DNA from: Mariniphaga sp963747515
Lineage (GTDB): Bacteria; Bacteroidota; Bacteroidia; Bacteroidales; Prolixibacteraceae
Reading direction: 5' to 3'
Assembly (NCBI GenBank): GCA_963747515.1
Contig: CAVVFN010000009.1
Coordinates: 265,488-329,487, forward strand
DNA: 64,000 nucleotides
Within the stretch, counting starts at the first letter, position 1. Every line of letters begins with the position of its first letter. Below, piece by piece: positions 55,150-63,394 of the stretch. A program made the translations under genes and the position numbers. Under the pieces are notes generated by a model. It did not search any database and had not been told where the DNA came from. It worked only from the letters and a program-made list of their open reading frames with translations.

Positions 55150-56050
55150 TTTTGGGGTAGTTGTATAGCGTATCGAGCGGACTGTGCGGTTTTATAAGTG
55201 GGCATTGCGCCACATGAAGATAAATCATGGTAGTGGTGATCTCGGCATGTCCCAGCAATTCTTTCAGGGTTACAATATTGACTCCCTGTTCCAGGAGATG
55301 TGTGGCATAAGAGTGGCGCAAAGAATGCAGGTTTACACTTTTGGTAATAGATGTTTTTTTCAGGTTTTCGCGTATCACCCACGACAGACCTCGCACGCTG
55401 TAACGGCCATCGGGGTCTTTCCCGTTAAACAGCCAAATGTGAGGGTTTTCAGCTTTCAGGTATTTTTTCAGACCAACAGCCATGCTGTCGGCAAGCGGAA
55501 CAATACGGTCTTTTTTATATTTGCTTTGCCGTATGTGAATGGTTTTCCGCTGAAAGTCCACATCGGAGATTTTCAGGTTAATCACTTCCTGTCCGCGTAA
55601 CCCGGCTGAATAAATGAGGGTGAGTACTACCCGCTGTTTCAGGAGTATTGGAGCGTTGAAAAGCTCTTTCAGTTCAAGTTGGTTGAGGATTACGGGGAGT
55701 TTGGTATTTCCTTTTAGCGATGGCAAAGCGATAGCATTTTTATTCATTCCCAGCAGACGGTAATAATAACGAAGCCCGTAAACCATGTGCTTGAAACTGC
55801 TACGCGAAGGAGATTTGGGGTCGCGGGCCAATGCAGCCAGGTACTCATTGATTTCATCCGGGTCAATCTGCTCGGGCAACTTGCCAAAATTGACCACAAA
55901 CTGAGCGATACGCCGGATGTAATTATTTAACGTACTTTTGCTCTGTCCGCGTAAGGTAACTTGTTGTTCCAGCTTACGGACAACTTTTTCAAACTCAGGA
56001 ACAAGCACTATAGCCTGCTCTACAATAGTAAAACCCGATTTCTTTCTCAT
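55133..56050 (-). CDS. Tyrosine recombinase of the IS91 element, copy 2
   Basis: 305 residues, same length as copy 1, with the same catalytic motifs (SAGLRGQEVINL, YKKDRIVPL, LHSLRHSYATHLL, TTTMIYLHV). Scattered substitutions, mostly conservative. It starts 88 bases from the right end of the element. Together with the transposase it appears functional. Confidence 0.9.
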   Translation of the reverse strand: MRKKSGFTIVEQAIVLVPEFEKVVRKLEQQVTLRGQSKSTLNNYIRRIAQFVVNFGKLPEQIDPDEINEYLAALARDPKSPSRSSFKHMVYGLRYYYRLLGMNKNAIALPSLKGNTKLPVILNQLELKELFNAPILLKQRVVLTLIYSAGLRGQEVINLKISDVDFQRKTIHIRQSKYKKDRIVPLADSMAVGLKKYLKAENPHIWLFNGKDPDGRYSVRGLSWVIRENLKKTSITKSVNLHSLRHSYATHLLEQGVNIVTLKELLGHAEITTTMIYLHVAQCPLIKPHSPLDTLYNYPKNADKV

Positions 56051-56138
56051 AATTAGAAATTTTTGTTGTTAATAATCTCGAATTATAGTAAGAATCGGGT
56101 ATTTTTGGAATAGCTACCCGCGAAGGCGGGTTTAGTTC

Positions 56139-56309
56139 AACAAAATGTAAATGTAATGCGGGTTTCAGCGGGTAATTCAACCGCAGTTCTCCGTTGCAAC
56201 ACCGCCAATTCGTCTTTGACAATTGACGGAAAATTTGAAATACTGAATAAACGAATTGGCTCCGTGCGTTATTGAAAGTTCATCACTTTTAATCCCGCAC
56301 TCCACTTAC
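56139..56309 (+). other. attC-like site 7, central part
   Basis: Arms GTAAATGTAATGCGGG (56147-56162) and CCCGCACTCCACTTAC (56294-56309) pair at 13 of 16. The loop holds a further perfect inverted repeat GCCAATTCGT/ACGAATTGGC. The group II intron starts on the next base; the rest of the site, ACACAAACC|GTTACAGCGC, resumes at about 58236. Confidence 0.75.
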
Positions 56310-58233
56310 GTGTGCCGAGAAGCAATGAATCGGCAAATAAAGTTCATTGCATGCTGTAATTGAGATGGTGGAGTCGCAACTACGGATGACCCACCGAAGT
56401 CGTTTACAGGAAGGGCTTCAAACCACCTAAAGGTGCTGTGTTTAAGAGGCATGGTGCTGAGCGTTTAGGAAAAGGTTGCACCACGAGCGTTGTCAGGTAT
56501 GGATAAAGGAGATGAACTAAAGTAACCGCTGATGAGGTGTCGAGAAGTGGCACATATCCAGTCAAAAGCTACGAAGTATGTGACGGAGTGAAAAGTAGTG
56601 TTAGAAACAACATTAAGTGCGGAGGACACCTGTTTATTGTCCGTACGGCTAGGCGTCATTCAGGCGGCATGAACTTTATTCGGGCTTAGTTACGGAACTC
56701 GGGAACCTGTCATAGCAATGTAAAGGGAAATGCACAATGGGAACACCCTAGAAGGCAGAATACCGATGAGTATACTCAGGGACGGACTAACCCGTAGTAG
56801 CGATGAAGTTCCTGTAATGGGAGTGGAGCAAAGGGGTTAGGTTATACAGTATCATAACATTTAACAACTCGCAAGAGGATGAATTTATGGAATGAGACAA
56901 AATCAGTACCGGTAAGCCGCGAAATGGTATGGGCGGCTTACAAGAAAGTGAAGGCCAACAAAGGGAGCTGCAGGTGTTGACGAAATCAGCATGGAAGAAT
57001 TCGATGCTGACAGGTCGAAACACTTGTACAAACTTTGGAACCGTATGGCATCAGGGAGTTATTTTCCACCGCCAGTCAAAGAAGTAGAGATACCCAAGAA
57101 AGATGGAAGAATCCGAAAACTTGGAGTCCCTACGATCAGCGACAGGGTTGGACAAATGGTAGTGAAAGATTTCATTGAACCGAGGTTTAGAAAAGATATT
57201 CAGTCCAAATTCCTATGGTTATCGTCCAGGCAAGAATGCCCACCAGGCAATTGAATCGGTGCGAAGGAACTGTAGGAAGACAGACTGGGTAATCGACCTG
57301 GACATTAAAGGGTTCTTTGACAATATCGACCACGAAAAACTGATGCTTGCTGTAGAGAAACATGTGCCAGAGAAATGGTGCATATCCTCTACATTAAACG
57401 GTGGCTCAAGACGCCAGTGCTAACAAAATCAGGAGAACTGGTCGAGAAGCAAGGCAAAGGAACGCCACAGGGCGGGGTAATCAGTCCCTTGCTGGCAAAT
57501 TTGTTCCTGCATTATGCCATGGATAAATGGCTGGAGAAAACCGATACAACAGTAAAGTTTGCGCGATATGCCGATGATGCAATCCTTCATTGTTAGAGCA
57601 AAGTCCATGCAGAACAAACGCTAAGGGCAGTAGCGGAAAGAATGCTTTCCTGTGGATTGGAATTACATCCGGAAAAGACAAAGATTGTCTATTGTAAGGA
57701 TTATCGTAGGCAAGGGAATCATCCAGAAGTTAAATTTGACTTTCTTGGTTTCTCCTTTCAGCCGCGTACAACAAAATCGAAGAAAACAGGAAAATTATTT
57801 CTTGGATACGATTGTGCGATAAGTATTAGTTCACGGAAACGTATAGCCGATAAGTTGGGAGAATTGGAGATAGAGGAACTAAGTTTTAGAAGCATAGTAG
57901 GAATAGCCCAATACCTGAATCCGATGATTCGGGGGTGGATAAACTACTATGGTCAATTCAGAGGGTCACGAAATGAACTCCAAGGTATTTCAGTTACTGC
58001 GTAAGCGTTTGTTCGGTGGGCAAGGAAACGGTATAAACGCTACAAGACAAGTTTAAATCGAGCTTACAAGTGGTTGGAAACAGTACGGAAACAATTTCCG
58101 TATCTGTTTTACCATTGGCAGATTGGATTATTCTTGTTAATTTAGCGTTTGATTTGTATAACAAGAGCCGTGTGATGGGAGACTATCAAGCACGGTTCTG
58201 TGAGAGGCTTAGGGTGAAACTCCCTTTGCCTAC
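56310..58233 (+). mobile_element. Group II (IIC-type) intron 1 in attC 7
   Basis: Begins GTGTGCC (consensus GUGYG) and ends near CCTTTGCCTAC. Domain V is at 58165-58199 (GAGCCGTGTGATGGGAGACT then ATCAAGCACGGTTCT). Start and end were set by comparison with intron 2; the 3' limit is uncertain by two bases. It encodes a broken maturase. It sits right after the second arm of the attC, as expected of IIC-attC introns. Confidence 0.85.
56879..58145 (+). pseudogene. Intron-encoded reverse transcriptase/maturase, broken
   Basis: Matches the intact protein of intron 2 over its full length in several frames: DADRSKHLYKLWNRMASGSY, then VIDLDIKGFFDNIDHEKLML, GKGTPQGGVISPLLANLF, FARYADDAILHC followed by a TAG where the intact copy has Arg, and LELHPEKTKIVYCKDYRRQG. 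At least three frameshifts and one stop. The RT catalytic motif YADD itself is preserved. It cannot produce a maturase, so this intron would need one in trans. Confidence 0.88.
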
Positions 58234-58306
58234 TCAACACAAACCGTTACAGCGCATTGACAAAAAGGTAAGTGCTTATGGGGAGGGGGAAACTAAACTA
58301 TAAGGA

Positions 58307-58754
58307 ATGAGTGAAATAGATGTTAAGCGATTTAGACGACAGAAATATAGATAATTATATAGAATCTGCGAATAAGGGAACAGATAAGGAATATTTGTGG
58401 GTTAAAAACGCAGTTTCAGTAATAGCAATAATACTTGGTCTTATAATAAGTCTTAAAGCCAATAAACCTGAAGGACAATATGAATTTATTTTATTTAGTA
58501 TATCGGTGATAACATGCGGACTCTGCATCCTTTGTGGGCTAATCTTTTTATATGCCGAACCAGACACGCTTTATCGACATGCTTCGCGCTATATGACACA
58601 TATACGTACGAGGGACGAAACTGGCGGAAGAAAACTAAAAGACACCGCCCCAAGAAAGATTTTCGATATTTCAAGAATAGCTTTTTTCGTCTTGTTAGTT
58701 CTCTCAATTCTTTCTCTGATAGCATACGCTGTAGTCTCGAATTATCCGGGTTGA
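58307..58754 (+). pseudogene. C8 gene A, frameshifted copy of the C1 membrane protein
   Basis: An extra A near 58325 (GTTAAGCG against GTTAGCG in C1) shifts the original ATG at 58307. The ATG at 58320 restores the frame and would give a 144-residue protein lacking only the first residues, so it may still be made. The rest is identical to C1 gene A. Confidence 0.6.
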
Positions 58755-58795
58755 TAGTGTAGGTTTTTGATGACATAAACTAAAAATTTAAAACT

Positions 58796-59121
58796 ATGAT
58801 GAAAAAGAAAAATTAGAAGAATTTGAAAGATTCCTTGAAAAATCAATGTTTTTATCTAAGGCCGATTCAGATGAATTTGGTATTTCTAAAATTTGTGAAA
58901 TGAAGTTACATAAGAAAATTAAAAACGAAACCAATTACTTTGAGTTTGATAATCTACTTGATGCTATTTATTCATTTCACGAACTTACTGACACTAAAAC
59001 CGCAAAAGACATGGAAAACTCCCTAAAACATCAAGCCGACATCTTAAACATCGGCGACAACAGGAGAATTTTCGTTGAAATTATTTGTCACGATCCCTTT
59101 CTTAAAAAAGATGTGGTGTAA
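58796..59121 (+). pseudogene. C8 gene B, frameshifted copy
   Basis: One base is missing near 58802 (GATGAAAAAG against GATGACAAAAG), so the original start is followed by a stop after six codons. An internal ATG at 58846 could give a 91-residue product. Otherwise identical to C1 gene B apart from a Tyr/His change near the end. Confidence 0.65.
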
Positions 59122-59287
59122 TATCTTTTTTAGAGATTCTCTATCCTCTATTCGTTGACCAATATCTAAAATGTCGTTAACGAATTTTTCTTTCCGTTTC
59201 AGATAGTTTAGGATTAAATTTCACAGTTAATTTGTCAAATTCAAATGGAAATTTTTTTCTTAATTCTTCATATTCCTTGCTGTCCAT
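59044..59287 (-). pseudogene. C8 gene C, frameshifted copy
   Basis: One extra T in the run near 59184-59189 shifts the minus-strand frame after about 33 codons; length 244 bases against 243 in C1. No intact product. Confidence 0.6.
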
Positions 59288-59306
59288 AATGAAAAAGGAA
59301 ATAATC

Positions 59307-59407
59307 GCGCTGTAACATTGTATATAGTTTATGCGCTGTTAGGTTCGTGCTATTATCTGATGTCCCGGTTAAAGCGCACAAACCATATACTTGACCCGTT
59401 AACGCCA
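59307..59407 (+). other. attC-like site 8 (end of C8)
   Basis: R'' GCGCTGTAAC (59307-59316), exact complement of the C8 start GTTACAGCGC. Inner arms as attC 1. Core CCC|GTTAACGCC (59395-59406), with one extra C compared with the others. Confidence 0.85.
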
Positions 59408-59458
59408 AGCAAAACAAGGGTAACATTCTGCTAATGCAATTTTCACTATATTTGTTAT

Positions 59459-59779
59459 ATGAGTAACAAAGAGCAAATATTACAAAAAATAAAGATGGTC
59501 GTCGATAAAAACGCTCCAGATTCTGAAGTGTATTTATATGGCTCTCAGGCAAGAGGAAATGCAAAAAAACTTTCTGATTGGGATTTGCTTATATTGCTTA
59601 ATACTTCAATTGTTACTTTTGACTTTGAAACCAGGTTTATGGATGAATTTTATGAATTGGAACTGGAAACAGGTGAAATCTTCTCTCCATTGATTTACTC
59701 TAAAGATGATTGGAAATCAAAATATTCAATTACTCCATTATACGAAAATATACAACGAGAAGGAATCAGATTAAAATGA
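59459..59779 (+). CDS. Cassette C9: MNT-type nucleotidyltransferase (antitoxin)
   Basis: 106 residues. YLYGSQARGNAKKLSDWDLL contains the GSxARG and DxD signature of minimal nucleotidyltransferases. The HEPN gene follows with an ATGA overlap. In known HEPN/MNT pairs the MNT protein neutralises HEPN, in some cases by adding nucleotides. A toxin-antitoxin cassette is a typical stabiliser of integron arrays. Confidence 0.88.
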   Translation: MSNKEQILQKIKMVVDKNAPDSEVYLYGSQARGNAKKLSDWDLLILLNTSIVTFDFETRFMDEFYELELETGEIFSPLIYSKDDWKSKYSITPLYENIQREGIRLK

Positions 59780-60165
59780 CTGGAACAAAAACCGATTTAG
59801 TTAATTACAGAATTGCCAGAGCAAAAGACACTTATGACGATGCTTTGATTCTTGCAGAAAGAGAAAAATGGAATTCCACAATTAACCGGTTGTATTATGC
59901 AACTTATTATGCTGTAATTGCTCTCCTGCTCGATTCGGATCTAAATCCAACAACTCATAATGGTGCAAAGTCAAATTTCTCAGAGTATTTCATCAAAACA
60001 GGAAAGATTGATTCAAGATACGGCAAAATATATTCTCAGTTATTCACGTGGAGGCAAAAAGGAGATTATGCAGATTTATTTGATTTCCACAAAGACAAAG
60101 TGATGCCTTATATTGAACCAGTTAATGATTTTATATCGTTGGTTGAAAATATGATAAAAAAATAA
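59776..60165 (+). CDS. Cassette C9: HEPN domain protein (toxin)
   Basis: 129 residues from ATG 59776, overlapping the MNT stop. All-helical; NRLYYATYYAVIALLLDS is the HEPN core. The usual RX4-6H ribonuclease motif reads RLYYATYY here, with Tyr in the place of His, so catalytic activity is uncertain. Cognate of the upstream MNT gene. Confidence 0.82.
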   Translation: MTGTKTDLVNYRIARAKDTYDDALILAEREKWNSTINRLYYATYYAVIALLLDSDLNPTTHNGAKSNFSEYFIKTGKIDSRYGKIYSQLFTWRQKGDYADLFDFHKDKVMPYIEPVNDFISLVENMIKK

Positions 60166-60171
60166 ATGCCA

Positions 60172-60307
60172 GGCGTTAACATTGTGCAAATTTCATAGCG
60201 GTGCCGGTGCGTGTTTCAGCTGCGGATTCTCGAACAAAGTTCAATTTCGACAGAAAAGAACGTGCTCTTAAATCCGCTACGAAATTTAGCACCTGACCGT
60301 TACCAAC
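60172..60307 (+). other. attC-like site 9 (end of C9)
   Basis: R'' GGCGTTAAC (60172-60180), exact complement of the C9 start GTTAACGCC. Arms GTGCAAATTTCATAGCGG (60184-60201) and CCGCTACGAAATTTAGCAC (60274-60292). Core ACC|GTTACCAAC at 60296-60307. Confidence 0.87.
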
Positions 60308-60317
60308 AAGTTTGAAA

Positions 60318-61370
60318 ATGAGAGAAGTACTATCAATATTATTTTTAATCAGTTGTTTAGGAATATTATCCTGTTCTGAGAAAAACAATCTTAATAATGG
60401 ATACTATTTCTCAATTGAAGAACCATATCATCTATTTCATATTAATAATGACACCTTAATTTTTGAGAATGTCTTAAGTGTTGATACTTTCAACTATATG
60501 CTTCAGGGGAAAAATAAAATGATTTTGTCTCCAATAAACATTAAAGATTCAATAATCATCCTTGACTATAATACCCAACCTGACGGTTTAGAATTATTTA
60601 TGGGAGACACGTTAATGAGATTTAAACAAACTCCCTTTAACAATGCGACTGACTTTTACATTAATTCCAAAGGTTTTAAAATAAACGTACCTTATTTCGA
60701 GAATCCTCAATTTATTGCAAAACAAAGTCTAATTATTACTCTTCTTGTTGAAACAAAAAACGATTCCTTAAAACTTGAGTTAGATGAAAATCAAACTAAC
60801 ATCAAAAATCTAAAAACCGATTTTCAATCTGCCCTTGATAAGTTTGACGAGATTGAAAAGCCTCTTGTAACCTTGAGATTATTTGTTGATAAAGATTTTA
60901 AAATTAAAAGTTTGGAACCAATTTTCAGGAAAACAACAGGTTTATTTCGGGAGATTGCTTTTGTTGTTAAGCCATCATTTAAACAACACAAAAGATGCGA
61001 TTCTCAATATTATTCATTCTTTGACTATGTATTTCTTGCAAACGATTCAATACATCTTAAATTCATTGACAAACCCAATTTTCAAATTAGTACCAAAGAC
61101 AATATAAACTCAAATAGTATTAAAAGAGAAATAAGTGCAAGAATGGAGAGTTCTGAGTACACTTTTATAAAACTACTCTTAAGAAATGGAATGAATGTTC
61201 AAGAATACATCGAAGAAAAAAACTTAGTTTATTCAACAATTGACTCATTAAGAGATAAATATTCTCTTGAAACTGTTGGTTGTTTATTTAATGAAATAGA
61301 AAGCAAAACTGAGCGTAAAAAAATTATTGAAAAATACCCAAGATTGGTAATAATTGAAAACGAAAAATAA
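60318..61370 (+). CDS. Cassette C10: lipoprotein of unknown function
   Basis: 350 residues from ATG 60318 (a TTG two codons earlier is possible). Lipoprotein signal REVLSILFLISCLGILSC with the likely acylated cysteine near residue 19, then a long beta-rich mature part (GYYFSIEEPYHLFHINNDTL) with a repeat-free C-terminus ending ERKKIIEKYPRLVII. The middle has KLELDENQTNIKNLKTDFQS, possibly a short coiled coil. No family recognised. Frame intact. Confidence 0.65.
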   Translation: MREVLSILFLISCLGILSCSEKNNLNNGYYFSIEEPYHLFHINNDTLIFENVLSVDTFNYMLQGKNKMILSPINIKDSIIILDYNTQPDGLELFMGDTLMRFKQTPFNNATDFYINSKGFKINVPYFENPQFIAKQSLIITLLVETKNDSLKLELDENQTNIKNLKTDFQSALDKFDEIEKPLVTLRLFVDKDFKIKSLEPIFRKTTGLFREIAFVVKPSFKQHKRCDSQYYSFFDYVFLANDSIHLKFIDKPNFQISTKDNINSNSIKREISARMESSEYTFIKLLLRNGMNVQEYIEEKNLVYSTIDSLRDKYSLETVGCLFNEIESKTERKKIIEKYPRLVIIENEK

Positions 61371-61377
61371 AAAACCA

Positions 61378-61498
61378 GTTGGTAACAAGAGTGCAAATTT
61401 CATAGCGGTGTCCGGCGTGTTTCAGCGGTCGGATTCTCGTTTCGCAGTTCCGTCCTGGCGGACAGGAAAGCGCTTCGAAATCCGCTACGAGAAATTTG
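61378..61498 (+). other. attC-like site 10, interrupted by introns
   Basis: R'' GTTGGTAAC (61378-61386), exact complement of the C10 start GTTACCAAC. Arms GTGCAAATTTCATAGCGG (61391-61408) and CCGCTACGAGAAATTTG (61482-61498). Intron 2 starts on the next base; R' lies beyond the window. Confidence 0.8.
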
Positions 61499-63389
61499 GT
61501 GTGCCGGGAAGCAATGATTCGGCAAGATAAGTTCATTGCATGCTGTAGTTAAGATGGTGGATACCAGTTGTAAGGTAGAACCACCGGTGTCGTCTTGCAG
61601 GAGGGGGCATCAAACCACCTAAAGGTGCTGTGTTTAAGAGGCATGGTGCTGAGCGTTTAGGAAAAGACTATGTCACGAGCATGGTCAGGTATGGATAAAG
61701 GAGATGAACTAACCGTAACCGCTGAAGAGGAGTCGGGAAGTGGCCATATTCTGTCAAAAGCTGTAGAGCAAGTTATGCAGTGATAAGCACAGCGGGCACC
61801 TGTCTACTGGCTGTGCGGCAGGCGTCTTTCAGGCGGCATGACCTTTATCCGGGCTTAATTACGGAACCCGGGAACCTGCATGGTAATGCAAAGTGAAATG
61901 CACAATGGGCACACCCCAGAGGCAGAATAACGAAGTGCCATGCAGGGACGGACTGACCCGTAGTAGTGATGAAGTTCCTGTAACGGGAATGGAGCGAAGG
62001 GGTCAGGTTATACAGTATCATAACATTTAACAACTCGAAAGAGGATGAATTTATGGAATGAGACAAAATCAGTACCGGTAAGCCGTGAAATGATTTGGGC
62101 GGCTTACAAGAAAGTGAAAGCCAACAAGGGAAGTGCGGGGATTGATGAAATCAGCATGGAGGAATTTGATGCTGACCGGTCGAAACACCTGTACAAACTT
62201 TGGAATCGTATGGCATCGGGCAGTTATTTTCCACCGCCTGTTAAGGCAGTTGAGATACCAAAGAAAGACGGGAAAACCCGTAAGCTCGGAATCCCAACCA
62301 TTGCCGACAGGATTGGACAAACGGTTATTAAAGATTACTTAGAGCCAAGGTTTGAAAAGTTATTCAGTACAAGCTCCTATGGATATCGACCGAACAGGAA
62401 TGCCCATCAGGCATTGGAATCGGTAAGGAACAATTGCAGGAAATATGACTGGGTAATTGACCTTGACATTAAAGGGTTCTTTGATAATATTGACCACGGA
62501 AAATTGCTGCTTGCTTTAGAGAAACATGTGACGGAGAACTGGTGTATGATGTACATCAAGAGGTGGCTAACTGCCCCTGTGTACAAGGAATCAGGTGAAC
62601 TGGTTCAGAAACAGGGGAAGGGAACGCCACAGGGAGGTGTAATAAGCCCGTTGCTTGCAAACCTGTTTCTCCATTATGCTATGGACAAATGGCTTGAGCT
62701 TAATCATCCGACAGTTATGTTTGCGCGTTATGCCGATGATGCCATTCTGCACTGCCGGAGCAAAACTCATGCGGAACAAACGTTGAATGCTGTTCGTGAA
62801 CGGATGAAAGAATGCGGGTTGGAGTTGCACCCGGAAAAGACCAAAATTGTTTACTGTAAAGACTACAGGAGACAAGAGAAACATGAAAATGTAAAATTTG
62901 ATTTCCTGGGATACTCTTTCCAGCCTCGCACAACAAAGTCCAGGAAAACAGGAAAACTGTTTCTTGGTTATGATTGTGCTATCAGCATCGGTTCGAAGAA
63001 ACGGATAGCAGATAAAATGGAAGAATTGAACATTGTTGGCCTGACCCATAAAAGTATTGTAGGCGTAGCCCAGTTTTTAAATCCTTATATTCGGGGATGG
63101 GTGAACTACTATGGTAAATTTAGGAAAAGTGCCATGAATCCAGTTTTCTGTTTGTTGAATAAACGGCTAATCCGCTGGGCAAGGAAAAGGTACAAACGCT
63201 ACAAGACCAGTATAAAACGAGCGTTTCAATGGTTTACAAGAGTACGGGAACAATTCCCCGGTTTATTTTATCATTGGAAAATAGGATTAACTGGATGAAG
63301 CGTTTAGATTTGTATAACAAGAGCCGTGTGATGGGAGACTATCAAGCACGGTTCTGTGAGAGGCTTAGGGTGAAACTCCCTTTGCCTAC
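61499..63389 (+). mobile_element. Group II (IIC-type) intron 2 in attC 10
   Basis: Starts GTGTGCCGGGAAGC and ends CCTTTGCCTAC, with domain V at 63321-63355. About 80-90 percent identical to intron 1 by eye over the RNA parts. It carries an intact maturase, so it is the likely helper for the other two introns. Inserted directly after the second attC arm. Confidence 0.88.
62045..63298 (+). CDS. Intron-encoded reverse transcriptase/maturase (group IIC)
   Basis: 417 residues, intact. RT domain blocks: YKKVKANKGSAGIDEISMEE, EIPKKDGKTRKLGIPTIADR, WVIDLDIKGFFDNIDHGKLL, GKGTPQGGVISPLLANLF, and the catalytic FARYADDAILHC. The C-terminal X/maturase domain includes KFDFLGYSFQPRTTKSRKTG and GWVNYYGKFRKSAM. 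No HNH endonuclease domain, as is normal for class C. It splices the intron and drives retrohoming into hairpin-type targets such as attC. Confidence 0.95.
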   Translation: MNLWNETKSVPVSREMIWAAYKKVKANKGSAGIDEISMEEFDADRSKHLYKLWNRMASGSYFPPPVKAVEIPKKDGKTRKLGIPTIADRIGQTVIKDYLEPRFEKLFSTSSYGYRPNRNAHQALESVRNNCRKYDWVIDLDIKGFFDNIDHGKLLLALEKHVTENWCMMYIKRWLTAPVYKESGELVQKQGKGTPQGGVISPLLANLFLHYAMDKWLELNHPTVMFARYADDAILHCRSKTHAEQTLNAVRERMKECGLELHPEKTKIVYCKDYRRQEKHENVKFDFLGYSFQPRTTKSRKTGKLFLGYDCAISIGSKKRIADKMEELNIVGLTHKSIVGVAQFLNPYIRGWVNYYGKFRKSAMNPVFCLLNKRLIRWARKRYKRYKTSIKRAFQWFTRVREQFPGLFYHWKIGLTG

Positions 63390-63394
63390 TCGAC

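Larger units (their letters stand above)
53709..56138 (-). mobile_element. IS91-family element, copy 2
   Basis: 2430 bases with the same ends as copy 1 (AATAAATAGGACT on the left, CGCGAAGGCGGGTTTAGTTC on the right) and the same gene pair in the same orientation. Clearly diverged at synonymous sites from copy 1, so the two are not a recent duplicate. It lies immediately before AAC of the R'' of attC 7, the same relative position as copy 1 in attC 3. Confidence 0.85.
58246..59397 (+). repeat. Cassette C8: near-identical duplicate of C1
   Basis: The 1152 bases match C1 (45333-46482, 1150 bases) almost base for base, including leader and attC. The few differences include one single-base indel in each of the three genes A, B and C. 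Confidence 0.85.
45333..61498 (+). mobile_element. Array of ten integron-type gene cassettes
   Basis: Cassette limits (first base of GTT): C1 45333, C2 46483, C3 47530, C4 50361, C5 51087, C6 51747, C7 53073, C8 58246, C9 59398, C10 60299. Each ends in an imperfect palindrome followed by the next GTT. In each, the 5' start is complementary to the inverse core at its own 3' end: C1 GTTACAGCGC with GCGCTGTAAC, C3 GTTGTGCGTAATGC with GCACTACGCACAA(C), C4 GTTGTGTGC with GCACACAAC, C6 GTTAGCACC with GGTGCTAAC, C9 GTTAACGCC with GGCGTTAAC, C10 GTTACCAAC with GTTGGTAAC. C3 and C7 are enlarged by IS91 elements, C7 also by a group II intron, and C10 is interrupted by two introns at the window edge. 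Confidence 0.88.

Noticed and set aside
45333..61498. CRISPR array as explanation for the regular repeats
   Set aside because: Repeats are about 100 bases, palindromic, spaced 0.6-5 kb apart and separated by genes; no cas genes are present.
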